Shown: positions 25,797-34,550, counted from the first letter of the stretch. The stretch is 64,000 nt of DNA from Kribbella monticola (GCF_003261635.1 NZ_QFXK01000030.1:1-64000); one strand, 5' to 3'. Numbers and translations: made by a program. Notes: generated by a model not told the origin, from the letters alone.

Positions 25797-25870
25797 AGCG
25801 CTACCAGCAGCAGTACTTGGCCAAATCCCCAACGGCTGCCACAGCAACACCGGGCGTAGCGTTCCCCGCC
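25797..25870 (+). pseudogene. Duplicated 3' scrap of msrA
   Basis: CTACCAGCAGCAGTACTTGG (25801-25820) and the following GCCACAGCAACACCGG repeat the end of msrA (25605-25665) with small deletions, about 195 bases downstream. The intervening DNA holds an inverted repeat CGCGATCCGG/CCGGATCGCG (25749-25775). No start or domain remains. Confidence 0.75.
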
Positions 25871-25890
25871 AACGCCTGATTTAGTAGCAG

Positions 25891-25924
25891 GACGAGGGCG
25901 ACACTTGATGGTGTCGCCCTCGTC
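25891..25924. terminator. Terminator between msrA and GH3 gene
   Basis: Perfect 14-bp stem GACGAGGGCGACAC (25891-25904) with 25911-25924, 6-base loop, between convergent genes. Confidence 0.82.
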
Positions 25925-25997
25925 GTCTGTTCGGGTGGTGAGATCGGCGAGCCGATCGACCGAGAGGCCTACGAGTGGTCGGCGGGTCATCTGTTTG

Positions 25998-27905
25998 TCA
26001 GCCGACCGGAATGTCGCCGGTGGTCCCGTAAGGCACGGCGAACTGGGCTCGGGCGTACCAGGTCCCGTTGGAGGGACGGAACAGAGCCACGTCGTACCTG
26101 CCGTCACCGTTGTAGTCACCGGGTGCCGGGATGTCTCCGAGCCTGCCGTATTGCACAGCCGGCATGCCCAGCACGTACCAGTAGCCGGTGGACGGACGGA
26201 ACAGCGCCTGCTCTGCGCGCCCGTCGTCGTCGTAGTCGGCGGCAACCGGCTGGTCGCCGAGTCCGCCGATCCGGATCGTCGAGATACCGCGGACATACCA
26301 GGTGCCGGTTGACGGCCTGAACACGGAGAGGTCCGCACGGCCGTCGCCGTCGTAGTCCGCCGGGGTGGGGATGTCGTCCGCCGCGCCGTACGTGATCGTG
26401 AACAGACCCCGGACCCACCAAGTCCCCGTGGACGGACGGTAGACCGCGATGTCGGTGCGGCCGTCGCCGTTGTAATCCGCCGGGGCCGGTATGTCTCCGC
26501 TCTGTCCCCAGCGAATCTGGCCGATGCCGTAGAGGTACCAGGTCCCGTCGGACGGCCGGAACACGGCCGGGGAGGTGCGTCCGACGCCGCCGTAGTCCCC
26601 CGGAACCGGAACGTCGGCCGGCAGCCCGTAATGCCTCGCCCACAACCCACGGACGTACCACGTGCCGGTCGAAGGTCGGTAGATCGCGATGTCACTGCGG
26701 CCGTCGCCGTTGTAGTCGCCGATGACGTCCGCGCGCGGAATGAGCCCCATCCGCTGCTTGGCGAACAGCACCTTCAGGACCGCCGCATTCACCTTCTCGC
26801 GGAACGTGCTGTCGGAGTTCGCCCGGGCCAGTACCGCGCTGACCATGCTGGGGATCAGGGTCGGGTCGGTCATCAGGATCATGTCTCCGCCGGCGTTGAC
26901 GAAGTTGAGTGCGCGGGCTGCCGGTGACCAGGACTGCACCTGCTTGGCGGCGAGGGAGTCGCTGATCACGACCCCACCGAACCCGAGCTCCGAGCGGAGC
27001 ATGCCGCCGATGATCTTGGTCGAGAACGCCGCGGGCACGCCGGGATCGATCTTGTTGTAGTTCGCCAAGGACATCATCACGAACGGCGTACCGGCCGTGA
27101 CCCCTGCACGGAAGGGCGCCAGGTACGGGTCGTCGTACGTCGTCACGTAGTCGGTGACACCTGCAGAGACGTCGGTGTTGGCGGTGACCCTGCCGAGTCC
27201 GGGGAAATGCTTGATGCTGGTCGCCACGCCCGCTCCGAGCATCCCCGACATGAATGCACTGCCGTGGCTGGAGGCGACCGAGGTGGTGTATCCGAACTCC
27301 CGGTCGTAGTAGCCGATCGGTTTGTTCGTGTCGCGCATGGCATACGGGACGGTATCCATCACCGGTGCGAGGTTCTGGTTGACGCCTGCCGAGCGCAGCT
27401 GACGTCCCCAGGTCAGCGCACTGGAACGCAACGTGCTGGTCGACCAGGTTCCCTGGGTCAGGGCGGTCGGCATCCGTGCGAAGCCTGGGCCTTGCAGAAC
27501 CTGGACGTTGCCGCCTTCCTGGTCCGTGGCGACGAACAACGGTACGCCGAGTGTCGCGGCGGAGGTCGCTCTGCTTTGGAGGCCTCGGGTCACCGACAGC
27601 GTCGCGCTCGTACTCAGGGAGCTGCGGCCGGTCAACATCACCGAGCCGACGTGATAGTTCGAGATCGCCGAGTACGTCGCAGTCCCGGGCCCGGTGGCGG
27701 TGCCGCCGACCATGAACAGCTGTCCGACCCGCTGCGCCATGGTCATTCGGTAGAAGACCGCCCATGCTCCCCCGGCGGGGACGGCCGCTTGGGATACGGC
27801 CGCCTGGGTTGCGGAAGCGGCTGCGGAACGGGATCCCATCGTGACCGTGGTGCTCACGGCAAGCGTGAGAGCCAGCAGGCCGGCGCCAAGACGAAGTCTG
27901 GTCAT
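25998..27905 (-). CDS. Secreted GH3 (beta-N-acetylhexosaminidase-like) with six FG-GAP/VCBS-type repeats
   Basis: About 635 residues. Signal peptide at the N-terminus (LRLGAGLLALTLAVSTTVTMG). GH3 catalytic domain (~50-370): TDQEGGNVQ, KHFPGLGRV, and the nucleophile Asp in GVVISDSLAA. In NagZ-type enzymes KHFPG is followed by a D-x-H loop carrying the acid/base His; here the loop reads TANTDVSAGVTD without that His. The C-terminus has six ~40-residue repeats (DYNGDGRTDIAVYRPSTGTW type), Ca-binding and probably a seven-blade-like or wall/substrate-binding module. Likely acts on cell-wall or exogenous aminosugar glycans. ATG 27905 preferred to TTG 27932; no clear Shine-Dalgarno. Confidence 0.88.
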   Translation of the reverse strand: MTRLRLGAGLLALTLAVSTTVTMGSRSAAASATQAAVSQAAVPAGGAWAVFYRMTMAQRVGQLFMVGGTATGPGTATYSAISNYHVGSVMLTGRSSLSTSATLSVTRGLQSRATSAATLGVPLFVATDQEGGNVQVLQGPGFARMPTALTQGTWSTSTLRSSALTWGRQLRSAGVNQNLAPVMDTVPYAMRDTNKPIGYYDREFGYTTSVASSHGSAFMSGMLGAGVATSIKHFPGLGRVTANTDVSAGVTDYVTTYDDPYLAPFRAGVTAGTPFVMMSLANYNKIDPGVPAAFSTKIIGGMLRSELGFGGVVISDSLAAKQVQSWSPAARALNFVNAGGDMILMTDPTLIPSMVSAVLARANSDSTFREKVNAAVLKVLFAKQRMGLIPRADVIGDYNGDGRSDIAIYRPSTGTWYVRGLWARHYGLPADVPVPGDYGGVGRTSPAVFRPSDGTWYLYGIGQIRWGQSGDIPAPADYNGDGRTDIAVYRPSTGTWWVRGLFTITYGAADDIPTPADYDGDGRADLSVFRPSTGTWYVRGISTIRIGGLGDQPVAADYDDDGRAEQALFRPSTGYWYVLGMPAVQYGRLGDIPAPGDYNGDGRYDVALFRPSNGTWYARAQFAVPYGTTGDIPVG

Positions 27906-27984
27906 GCCCGGTGAACGCGCAGTGAGGCGCAAGAGTTGCCGAACCCGCGAGAACCGGAACGGCTACAGCAAGACAGGCGTCGTG

Positions 27985-28746
27985 TCAGTGCTGGCGGCGG
28001 GCTAGGTGGAGGTGGATTTGGGCGTTGAGGTCTACGGTTTCGGGGAGGGTTTCGAGGGTGCGGCGGAAGACCTCGGCTCGGTCGGCGGGTGGGAGCATCA
28101 CGTAGGCCGAGACGGTGGAGAGCTGTCCGATGTAGTCGTGGGCGCTGATTGTCAGGCGTCGTTCGATCACCGACTGCTGGACGTCGGTGAACCACTCAGA
28201 TTGCTGGAGTTCTGTGCCCGGCCATTGCATCGGGCGGTCCGCGGGTGTGCCATCGGGTGATGGGACGCCGTCGTCATCCAGGTACGGCGCACGTGCCGCG
28301 CGCGCCGCCTCGCGGAGGGCGGGGTCGGCAAGCTGGATCGGTACGCCGAACGAAGCGAACACGCCACCCGGTTGAACGAGCGCGGCCATCCGCGCCCATC
28401 GGCCTTCAGGGTTGGTCCAGTGCAGCGCGGCGGCCGCATAGACCAGCTCGTACGACGAATCCAGCGGCAGGTCTTCGAAGGCGGCCTGCACGGGAGTGAC
28501 GTTCGTCGGCAGGTGTTTGCGCAGCTCCGCGAGCATGGCCGCGTCGGGCTCGGTCGCCGTGACCGCGATCCCGGCCTGCGCGAACAGGCGCGTCGCCTTG
28601 CCTGTCCCGGCACCGATCTCAAGAGCGTTCCGGATCGGCGTACCGGCGTACGCCATCACCTGCTCGAGCAGTTCCACCGGATACCCAGGCCGGAACCTTT
28701 CGTACGCCTCCGCCACCGTCCCAAAACTCAACGCCCGCACGACCAT
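27985..28746 (-). CDS. SAM-dependent class I methyltransferase
   Basis: A 253-residue Methyltransf_11/25-type enzyme: motif I NALEIGAGTGKATRLFAQAG, acidic loop ATEPDAAMLAEL, motif LVYAAAALHWTNPEGRWARM. The LHW motif is typical of the trans-aconitate/Tam-like and UbiE-like groups. Substrate unknown. ATG at 28746 is chosen because FGTVAEAYERFRPGYP is the usual N-terminus of this group. Stop lies 79 bases from the GH3 start on the same strand. Confidence 0.88.
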   Translation of the reverse strand: MVVRALSFGTVAEAYERFRPGYPVELLEQVMAYAGTPIRNALEIGAGTGKATRLFAQAGIAVTATEPDAAMLAELRKHLPTNVTPVQAAFEDLPLDSSYELVYAAAALHWTNPEGRWARMAALVQPGGVFASFGVPIQLADPALREAARAARAPYLDDDGVPSPDGTPADRPMQWPGTELQQSEWFTDVQQSVIERRLTISAHDYIGQLSTVSAYVMLPPADRAEVFRRTLETLPETVDLNAQIHLHLARRQH

Positions 28747-28870
28747 CCCCGCATCCTGGCACCTTCCCCGCCCTTCCGCTCGCCACTTTCGTCCGCCACC
28801 CATCCCCAAGCTGCTGCTCGTACGTCGCGGCCGACGGCTGTGGTGAGCGTGGGTTGCAGCGCAGACCGGC

Positions 28871-28970
28871 GTACCGACCGACAGGACGTTGTACCGGGCT
28901 GAGGACCCAGCACCGCTTGCAGACGGGTGCGAGACAGGGAAATCACCTGACACCACCTGTCCGTCCGTAC
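28871..28970. repeat. 100-bp inverted-repeat element (copy 1), possible MITE
   Basis: Bounded by GTACCGACCGACAGG (28871-28885) and CCTGTCCGTCCGTAC (28956-28970), outward-facing inverted ends with 2 mismatches in 15. An element of exactly the same length and ends lies at 63347-63446; a single end is at 30843-30857. It fills most of the 327-base gap (28747-29073) upstream of the methyltransferase. No coding potential for a transposase. Clear target-site duplications are not visible. Confidence 0.6.
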
Positions 28971-29073
28971 GCGTCGTCCTCAACACCGCCGGCTGGCAAT
29001 CGGTGCTGTGCCTGGTCGAGGGGCATTGCCGTCGAAGTGCTCGGCCTGCTGGACGGTCGCGCGCGGGGCTGGG

Positions 29074-30357
29074 TCAGCCGCGTTCGGGGGTTGGGGCTTT
29101 GGTGGTGCGGGTGGCGTGCTGGGCGGCGGATTGGCCGTTGCGGTCGGGGCGGGCGCCGTCGGTTGAACTGCCGTTGACGTGGACGGCACCGGATGCGGGG
29201 GCTTGGCCGCCGCTCATCATGGCTCGGAGCTTTACCACCTCCGGCGAGACGGCCTGCCCGGTGCTGGGCGTTTCCCGGTTGGTTGCTTGCGCCTGGCCTT
29301 GGTGAACGGGTTCTGGCCGCTGCTGACCTCCAGGCGACCCTTGCTGTGGTCCACCCTGTTGCGCCGCCGTCTGCTGGGCTTGCTGTGGGGCCGTTTGTTG
29401 CTGAGTGGTCTGCTGGGCTTGCTGTGGGGCCGTTTGTTGCTGAGTGGTCTGCTGGGCTTGCTGTGGGGCGGCTTGTTGAGGGGCCTGGCGGGCGGCTTCT
29501 TGTTGGTACCAGTTTTGGTAGTGCTGTTCGGCGTGGCCGACTGCCTGGTCCATGCCGCTGATGGCTCGGCTGGCGGCGTCTTTGGCGAGCGTGGTCTTTT
29601 GTGCGCTGTTCAGGGACTTGTCCGCCTGTACCACGGCGGCCAGCTTCTCGAACTCTGCGCGTGCCGGCGCGACCACCTGGGCCCGGATGGCGTCGCGGTG
29701 GGATTCCGGCATCAGGCCGCCGAGGCGCTGGTCGATAACCATGTCAGCTGCGGCGTTCCAGCGCTGCGCGCGCTCGGTACCGATCAACCGGGTGGCGATC
29801 TCGTCGGTGGACTGGCCCGTCCGGGCGGCGAGAGCGCTGTTCAGGTCCGCCGACGCCGAGGTGTACGCGGGATAGGCGTCCATGCTCGGCTGGGTCAGTA
29901 CACCGGGCTGGGCAGCGTCGAGCCCGACATCGGCGATGACGCCGTCGAGGTTGCGGTGGGTCCAGTGCTCGGCCTGCCCTTCCTCGAGTGCGCGGCCGGC
30001 CGGATCGTGTGTCGGGTGCGCGCCGGGCACCGTCGGATCGCCGTAGTGCGACGACAGGTGGACCGCCTCGTGGGTGACCGTGGCCGCGGCGTCCCGGAGG
30101 CGGTAGTTCTCGTCGTTGGTCAACGGCCGGCCGCCGGTGTAGGCCTGCCTGACCGGATCCAGCACCATGCTCGGGCTGACCGTCATCGTGCCATCGGCAT
30201 GTGCAGAGCCGAGTACGCCGGGGTCGAGCTCCTCGAACACCTGCTTGTTCCACCGCGTCGGCGACCCGGTCCGTTGCTCGACGGACCTGATCACGCTCGC
30301 CACCCACTGGTACTCGGGTGACGACGGCGGCAGCTCCTTGCCCTTCTGACTGGGCAT
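29074..30357 (-). CDS. Putative gluzincin-like metallopeptidase with Q-rich tail
   Basis: A 427-residue protein, not a recognised named family. Residues 1-200 hold TVTHEAVHLSSHYG (HExxH at 96-100) followed by ALEEGQAEHW (125-130), a layout like HExxH...EGxAE zinc peptidases. Residues ~200-285 are helical. From ~288 the sequence is low complexity: repeated QQAQQTTQQQTAP units, then Gly/Ser/Pro-rich. No signal peptide or TM. It begins 1 base after the stop of the small helical gene upstream, so the pair is one operon and may be a complex. It could be an effector exported by a specialised pathway (speculative). Confidence 0.75.
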   Translation of the reverse strand: MPSQKGKELPPSSPEYQWVASVIRSVEQRTGSPTRWNKQVFEELDPGVLGSAHADGTMTVSPSMVLDPVRQAYTGGRPLTNDENYRLRDAAATVTHEAVHLSSHYGDPTVPGAHPTHDPAGRALEEGQAEHWTHRNLDGVIADVGLDAAQPGVLTQPSMDAYPAYTSASADLNSALAARTGQSTDEIATRLIGTERAQRWNAAADMVIDQRLGGLMPESHRDAIRAQVVAPARAEFEKLAAVVQADKSLNSAQKTTLAKDAASRAISGMDQAVGHAEQHYQNWYQQEAARQAPQQAAPQQAQQTTQQQTAPQQAQQTTQQQTAPQQAQQTAAQQGGPQQGSPGGQQRPEPVHQGQAQATNRETPSTGQAVSPEVVKLRAMMSGGQAPASGAVHVNGSSTDGARPDRNGQSAAQHATRTTKAPTPERG

Positions 30358-30358
30358 G

Positions 30359-30772
30359 TCAGCCCGGCCGGCCCTCTAGCTGGAGCTCCTCGATCAGCCG
30401 GGCCAGCGACGAGTTCATCCGCAGGATCGTCCCGGCCTCGCGGGCAGGGGCCTGCTCGGCCAGCTCCGCGATGGCGCGGATCGCCGACTCCGCCACGGCG
30501 ATGCGCTCCTCGGTCGACCCTTGCGCGCTCGCGGCCTCGCCTTGCAACTGGACGGCTCGCTCGAACTGCTCGCTCGTACCGGGCGCCGGCCCGGTGATCA
30601 GCTCAGGCAGCCGCTCCGCCCTGGCCATGGCCCGAGCGCGCCAGAGCTCGTCCGGGATCAGCGCCGCCAGCCCCTTCAACCGCTCGACCTCCGCCGTGAT
30701 CGTCGCCTGGTCCGCACCCCGCAGCGAGTCGGACAACGCACGCACCTGAGTGTCCACGGTCTCGAAATCCAT
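30359..30772 (-). CDS. Small all-helical protein, partner of the metallopeptidase-like gene
   Basis: A 137-residue acidic, Ala/Glu/Arg-rich protein predicted to be almost wholly helical (e.g. ESAIRAIAELAEQAPAREAG). No Cys, no TM, no signal peptide. Not recognised. The length and helical nature resemble a chaperone, WXG-like or binding partner for the protein encoded 1 base downstream; that role is a guess. ATG at 30772. Confidence 0.75.
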   Translation of the reverse strand: MDFETVDTQVRALSDSLRGADQATITAEVERLKGLAALIPDELWRARAMARAERLPELITGPAPGTSEQFERAVQLQGEAASAQGSTEERIAVAESAIRAIAELAEQAPAREAGTILRMNSSLARLIEELQLEGRPG

Positions 30773-30842
30773 ACCTGAACCTTAACGAATCCACGGTCCG
30801 CTGACTCCTCGAACGACGGCAAGGCGCCCGCGGACGTACGGC

Positions 30843-30857
30843 GTACCGACGGACAGC
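30843..30857. repeat. Single end of the 100-bp inverted-repeat element
   Basis: GTACCGACGGACAGC matches the left ends at 28871 and 63347. A matching right end is not clear; only a weak CTGTCGCTGCTCG is seen at 30919. The surrounding gap 30773-31041 otherwise shows no gene. Confidence 0.45.
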
Positions 30858-31041
30858 ACGTAGTACGAATGGCGGCGCCATGTCGCCGGGAACCGAGTAG
30901 ACCTCTAGCAAAGGTGTGCTGTCGCTGCTCGGCCAGATGAGCAGGACACACACCCCGTACGCATCAGCCCAACGCGTTATTGTCCGTGAGAGTGACGTGC
31001 ATCCTGTCGTCTGATGCTTCAGCAGCGAGCTCGTAGGGCTG

Positions 31042-31608
31042 TCAGAGTGGCGGGTTCTGGTCGGAGCTTGGTGTGGGTTCTTCGGTGAGCAACTTGAGGC
31101 GGCGTCGGAGCTGCCGGGGGTGGTACCAGTGCCCGAAGAGGAGAGCGGCGAAGAGAAGAGCAGGCAACAGCGCGCTCAGCGAGTCAGCGATAGCCCCGAT
31201 GACACAGGTGGCTAGGAGCAACCTCAGCACGATGACGGTCAGCTTGCGTGTCCTTCGGCTGTACGGCGCCAGTTGCAGAGCGGCAATGGAGGCTGCTGCC
31301 GACCGGACCTCCGCATCAGCAGGAACGGGTCCGCCGGTCGCTGCCTTGTGAGCCAGTTCGACCTTGTCGCCGGGGAGATCACCCTCAGCCTGTTTCACTT
31401 CCTTTTGCCAGTTGGCCAGCGACCGACCCGCCAGCAGACCGAACGGGATACCGGTGACGAGGGCACCAAATTCGGCCTCTGCCGAGCTGGAGCCGTCCGA
31501 CTTGAAGAAGAAGAGTCCCATCGCGACTCCGAACGGGATGCCGAGCATGACCGCCAAGATCCACCACGGGAGGTCGGATCGGCGTACACGCATCTGACAA
31601 TCATCCAT
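31042..31608 (-). CDS. Hypothetical membrane protein with four TM segments
   Basis: About 188 residues. Two TM segments near the N-terminus (LPWWILAVMLGIPFGVAMGLFFF; EFGALVTGIPFGLLAGRSLA, parts of), a soluble middle (residues ~75-120) and a C-terminal hairpin (LTVIVLRLLLATCVIGAIAD, LLPALLFAALLFGHWY). The repeated GIPFG in both N-terminal helices is notable. Start uncertain: ATGs at 31608 and 31593 and an upstream one at 31635 are in frame. Family not recognised. Confidence 0.7.
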   Translation of the reverse strand: MDDCQMRVRRSDLPWWILAVMLGIPFGVAMGLFFFKSDGSSSAEAEFGALVTGIPFGLLAGRSLANWQKEVKQAEGDLPGDKVELAHKAATGGPVPADAEVRSAAASIAALQLAPYSRRTRKLTVIVLRLLLATCVIGAIADSLSALLPALLFAALLFGHWYHPRQLRRRLKLLTEEPTPSSDQNPPL

Positions 31609-31794
31609 CAGAAGCAGCGCCCAGGTCTCGTGCAACTGAGGTTGGGATCCCTTTGTGAGCAGGCTGTTGCCGGGTGGTGGCGCGAAGTCACGAGGGATTC
31701 GAGGTGTTGCGTGGGTGGAAATCCGGGTGCACTGTCGAAAGGCCAGACGGGCCGGGAAACGGTCCCGGGCCGATGGCCGTCCCGGGGAGGCATC

Positions 31795-33531
31795 ATGGGC
31801 GCACCACGTCGCGCCATCGCTTCCGTCGCCGTACTCGCGGCCGCTTTCGCCGGAGCCGCGGTCGCTGCCTTCGCCTCGCCGGCCGATCAGGAGGTGACGG
31901 TCGGCAGCCCCTCAACTCCGTTCTCGCAGAACAAGCAGAACGAGCCGGCCGTGGCGATCGACGCGCACGACCCCTCGGTGATGGTCGCCGGAGCCAACGA
32001 CGAGATCGACATGGAGTCCTGTGCGGCGGGCGACCCGACGACCTGCCCGTTCACGGACGGCGTAGGTGTGTCCGGGGTCTACTTCTCCTTCAACCGCGGC
32101 GCCTGGATGCAACCGACGTACACCGGCTGGACCGCCCGCGACTGCCTCGGCCCGGCAGCCTGTACGCCGCATGTCGGCCCGATCGGCACGCTCCCCCACT
32201 ACTACGAGGCCGGACTGGTGTCCGACGGCGACCCGGCCGTTGCCTTCGGCCCCCGACCTGGTGCCAACGGCACCTTCTCCTGGAGCAATGGGTCCCGGCT
32301 GTACTACGCCAACCTCACCTCCAACTTCAGCGCCGACCGGCGACTGGAGACCTTCCGGGGTATCGAGGCGATCGCAGTCTCCACGACTGACAACGTTCGC
32401 GCCGCCGCGGCAGGAAACGCGTCGGCTTGGCGCGCGCCCGTGATCATCTCCAAGCAGTCGGCCACGACATTCTCCGACAAGGAGCAGCTCTACGCCGACA
32501 ACGCCGCGAGCAGCAGGTTCTTCGGCCACGTCTACGTGTGCTGGGCGTCTTTCCGCAGCAACAGCCGTGGACAGGCATTCCCGGTACCGCTGACGGTTGC
32601 ACGGTCGGCCGACGGTGGCCGGACCTGGATCACCAAGCAGGTCGGCCCGGCGACGAGCAACGGCCTCAACTCCCAGCCCGACGGCTGCGTCGTACGAACT
32701 GACAGCACCGGAAACGTGTACGTCTTCGGCATCGGCACCCGGAACGGAGCCACGTACCAGATGATGTACCGCTCCACCGACGGTGGCGCGCACTGGACCG
32801 GACCGTTGCTGGTGGCAACCGTCGTCGAGCCGGGCGTCTTCGACCCGGTGCAGGGACGTCCGGTCATGGACGGCATCGCCGGCGCGCGCGTCGACCTCGC
32901 CGGTGGACCGAACGTCGACATCGCGAACGGCCGTCCCACCGGCGCCGGCGCGACCAACGAGATGTTCATGACCTGGGCCGATGGCCGTCAGGGCCTGAAC
33001 AACGAGCAACTGATGCTGACCTGGTCCCGCAACGGTGGACAGTCCTGGGCCACTCCGTCGGCAGTGCCGATCGCGGCCGGCGACCGGCCGTTCTACAGCG
33101 CACCGGCGGGCTCACCGGACGGGTCCGACCTGTACGTCGTGTACAACGCGTTCACCACGCCGTACCGCAACGACACCACGAGCGCGCGCGGGCTGGTCGG
33201 CGTCGTGATGCACGCGAACGTGGTCAACGGCGTACCGACTGGCTGGTCTGTGCTCGAACGCAGCCCGGTCGGAGATCCACGGGGTAGCAGCGCAAACGCA
33301 CTGATTTCGGAGTTCCTTGGCGACTACGTGTACGCCGCGGCGACGAACGACTTCGCGGTCGCCGTCTGGAACGACACTCGCGACGCGGCACCATGCGCGA
33401 CGATCAACGCCTACCGTGCCTCGCTCTACACGGCCAACCCGCTGAGCCCGCCCAACGTGCTCGGCACCTGCCCGGCAACCTTCGGCAACAGCGACATCTT
33501 CGGAGGGACGTACACGGATCCCACACCCTGA
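31795..33531 (+). CDS. Secreted sialidase-like / BNR-repeat protein
   Basis: A 578-residue exported protein: signal peptide (AIASVAVLAAAFAGAAVAAFA) and a beta-propeller with Asp-box/BNR motifs (ARSADGGRTWITKQ, YRSTDGGAHWTG, TWSRNGGQSWATPS). Conserved exo-alpha-sialidase catalytic residues cannot be confirmed by eye, so it may be a non-catalytic propeller. Two pairs of Cys suggest extracytoplasmic disulfides. GGGGAGG 4-5 bases before ATG 31795. A terminator follows. Confidence 0.85.
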   Translation: MGAPRRAIASVAVLAAAFAGAAVAAFASPADQEVTVGSPSTPFSQNKQNEPAVAIDAHDPSVMVAGANDEIDMESCAAGDPTTCPFTDGVGVSGVYFSFNRGAWMQPTYTGWTARDCLGPAACTPHVGPIGTLPHYYEAGLVSDGDPAVAFGPRPGANGTFSWSNGSRLYYANLTSNFSADRRLETFRGIEAIAVSTTDNVRAAAAGNASAWRAPVIISKQSATTFSDKEQLYADNAASSRFFGHVYVCWASFRSNSRGQAFPVPLTVARSADGGRTWITKQVGPATSNGLNSQPDGCVVRTDSTGNVYVFGIGTRNGATYQMMYRSTDGGAHWTGPLLVATVVEPGVFDPVQGRPVMDGIAGARVDLAGGPNVDIANGRPTGAGATNEMFMTWADGRQGLNNEQLMLTWSRNGGQSWATPSAVPIAAGDRPFYSAPAGSPDGSDLYVVYNAFTTPYRNDTTSARGLVGVVMHANVVNGVPTGWSVLERSPVGDPRGSSANALISEFLGDYVYAAATNDFAVAVWNDTRDAAPCATINAYRASLYTANPLSPPNVLGTCPATFGNSDIFGGTYTDPTP

Positions 33532-33541
33532 TCCGACGCCC

Positions 33542-33577
33542 GGCGGCGGAGGAGCAAATCAAGGCTCCTCCGTCGCC
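33542..33577. terminator. Terminator after the sialidase-like gene
   Basis: Stem GGCGGCGGAGGAGC (33542-33555) with GCTCCTCCGTCGCC (33564-33577), one G-U pair, 8-base loop; lies between convergent genes. Confidence 0.8.
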
Positions 33578-33599
33578 GGACCCTCCTGCCATCCGGCGG

Positions 33600-33857
33600 T
33601 CAGCGGAGCGACTTGGAGAACATGAGGATGGCGTCGTCGTCGATGCGGGCCGGCGAGTTCCAGTTCACCGTGACATAACCGGCGTACTCGTCATCGACCG
33701 TCGCCACGAGGACGCTGCGCACGCCGTCCCGCTGCTGCGCGAGGTACTTCTCGTACTGCGACAACGGCTTGTTCCAGCCGATCGCGGCCATGGCCGCCGC
33801 GATGATTTCCGGATCGTCGTCCCGTAGCGCCCTGATCACGTACTCCGAACCGCCCAC
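33600..33857 (-). pseudogene. GNAT acetyltransferase with internal in-frame deletion
   Basis: An 85-residue open frame. The N-terminal ~70 residues match the start of an actinobacterial GNAT (YVIRALRDDDPEIIAAAMAA... YAGYVTVNWNS). The last 14 (RIDDDAILMFSKSLR) look like the C-terminus of the same family (V-DDD-L-L-F-T-K-L). The acetyl-CoA-binding core (R/Q-x-x-G-x-G/A) that should lie between is absent. It still has GGAGGAG before its GTG start, so it may be translated, but it cannot be an active acetyltransferase. Confidence 0.65.
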
Positions 33858-33943
33858 GAGACTCCTCCAAGCCGAGGTACCGACGTCTGCACGCTAGCCC
33901 GCCGACCGGCCTGACGTCTCCAGGATTTCCAGCAGCAAGCCGG

Positions 33944-34471
33944 TCAGCCCATGCTCTTCTGGCCGTCGATGGATTCGCGGATGATGTCGGCGTGACCGGC
34001 GTGCTGGGCGGTCTCCGCGGCGATGTGGAGGAAGACGCGGCGGGCGGACCAGAAGACGCCCGGCGGCTGCCAAGGAGCGGCCGGAAGCTCGTGGCTCTGG
34101 TCCAGATCGAGGGTGCGGACGAGCTCGTCGGTGGCGGCCGCGACCTTCTCGTACTCAGCCAGTACGCCGGCCAGCGTCTCGCCGTCGACCAGGCGGAACT
34201 GGTTCTCCCACCACTCGACGAGCTCCGGCGTGAAGTCCGCCGTCTCGGGCATGCCGCCGCCCGTCTGGGCGAACTCCGCCCACCGCCGCTCGACCAGCGT
34301 GACGTGCTTGATCAGCCCGCCGACGGTCAAGGCGCTGACCGTACTGCGAGTGTTCGCCTGCTCGTCGGACAGGCCCTCCGCCGTGTGGCGCAGGAAGTAG
34401 CGATGCTTGGTGAGGAACTCGAGGATGTCGGCGCGCTCACCGGTCAGGACGTGCTGCTCGTTCGTTGTCAT
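33944..34471 (-). CDS. DinB-family protein
   Basis: A 175-residue four-helix-bundle protein of the DinB/DUF664 group, with the metal-type histidines in GLIKHVTLVERRW and LHIAAETAQHAGHADIIRE. Members of this superfamily include mycothiol- or bacillithiol-dependent transferases. One of three DinB-like genes in the window (with 34551-35135 and 62027-62521). ATG 34471. Confidence 0.88.
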   Translation of the reverse strand: MTTNEQHVLTGERADILEFLTKHRYFLRHTAEGLSDEQANTRSTVSALTVGGLIKHVTLVERRWAEFAQTGGGMPETADFTPELVEWWENQFRLVDGETLAGVLAEYEKVAAATDELVRTLDLDQSHELPAAPWQPPGVFWSARRVFLHIAAETAQHAGHADIIRESIDGQKSMG

Positions 34472-34550
34472 GCTTGGAGCTTAGAAGGAGTAGCGGCCAG
34501 TTTCTGACCGCTACTCCGAGCAATTCTCTCTCGTCCGAGGACCGGCAGCT

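Noticed and set aside
28749..28986. N-terminal extension of the methyltransferase through the 100-bp element
   Set aside because: The Tyr/Val/Leu/Ser/Val/Gly/Thr peptide shared with other copies is due to the repeated inverted end, not a protein domain.
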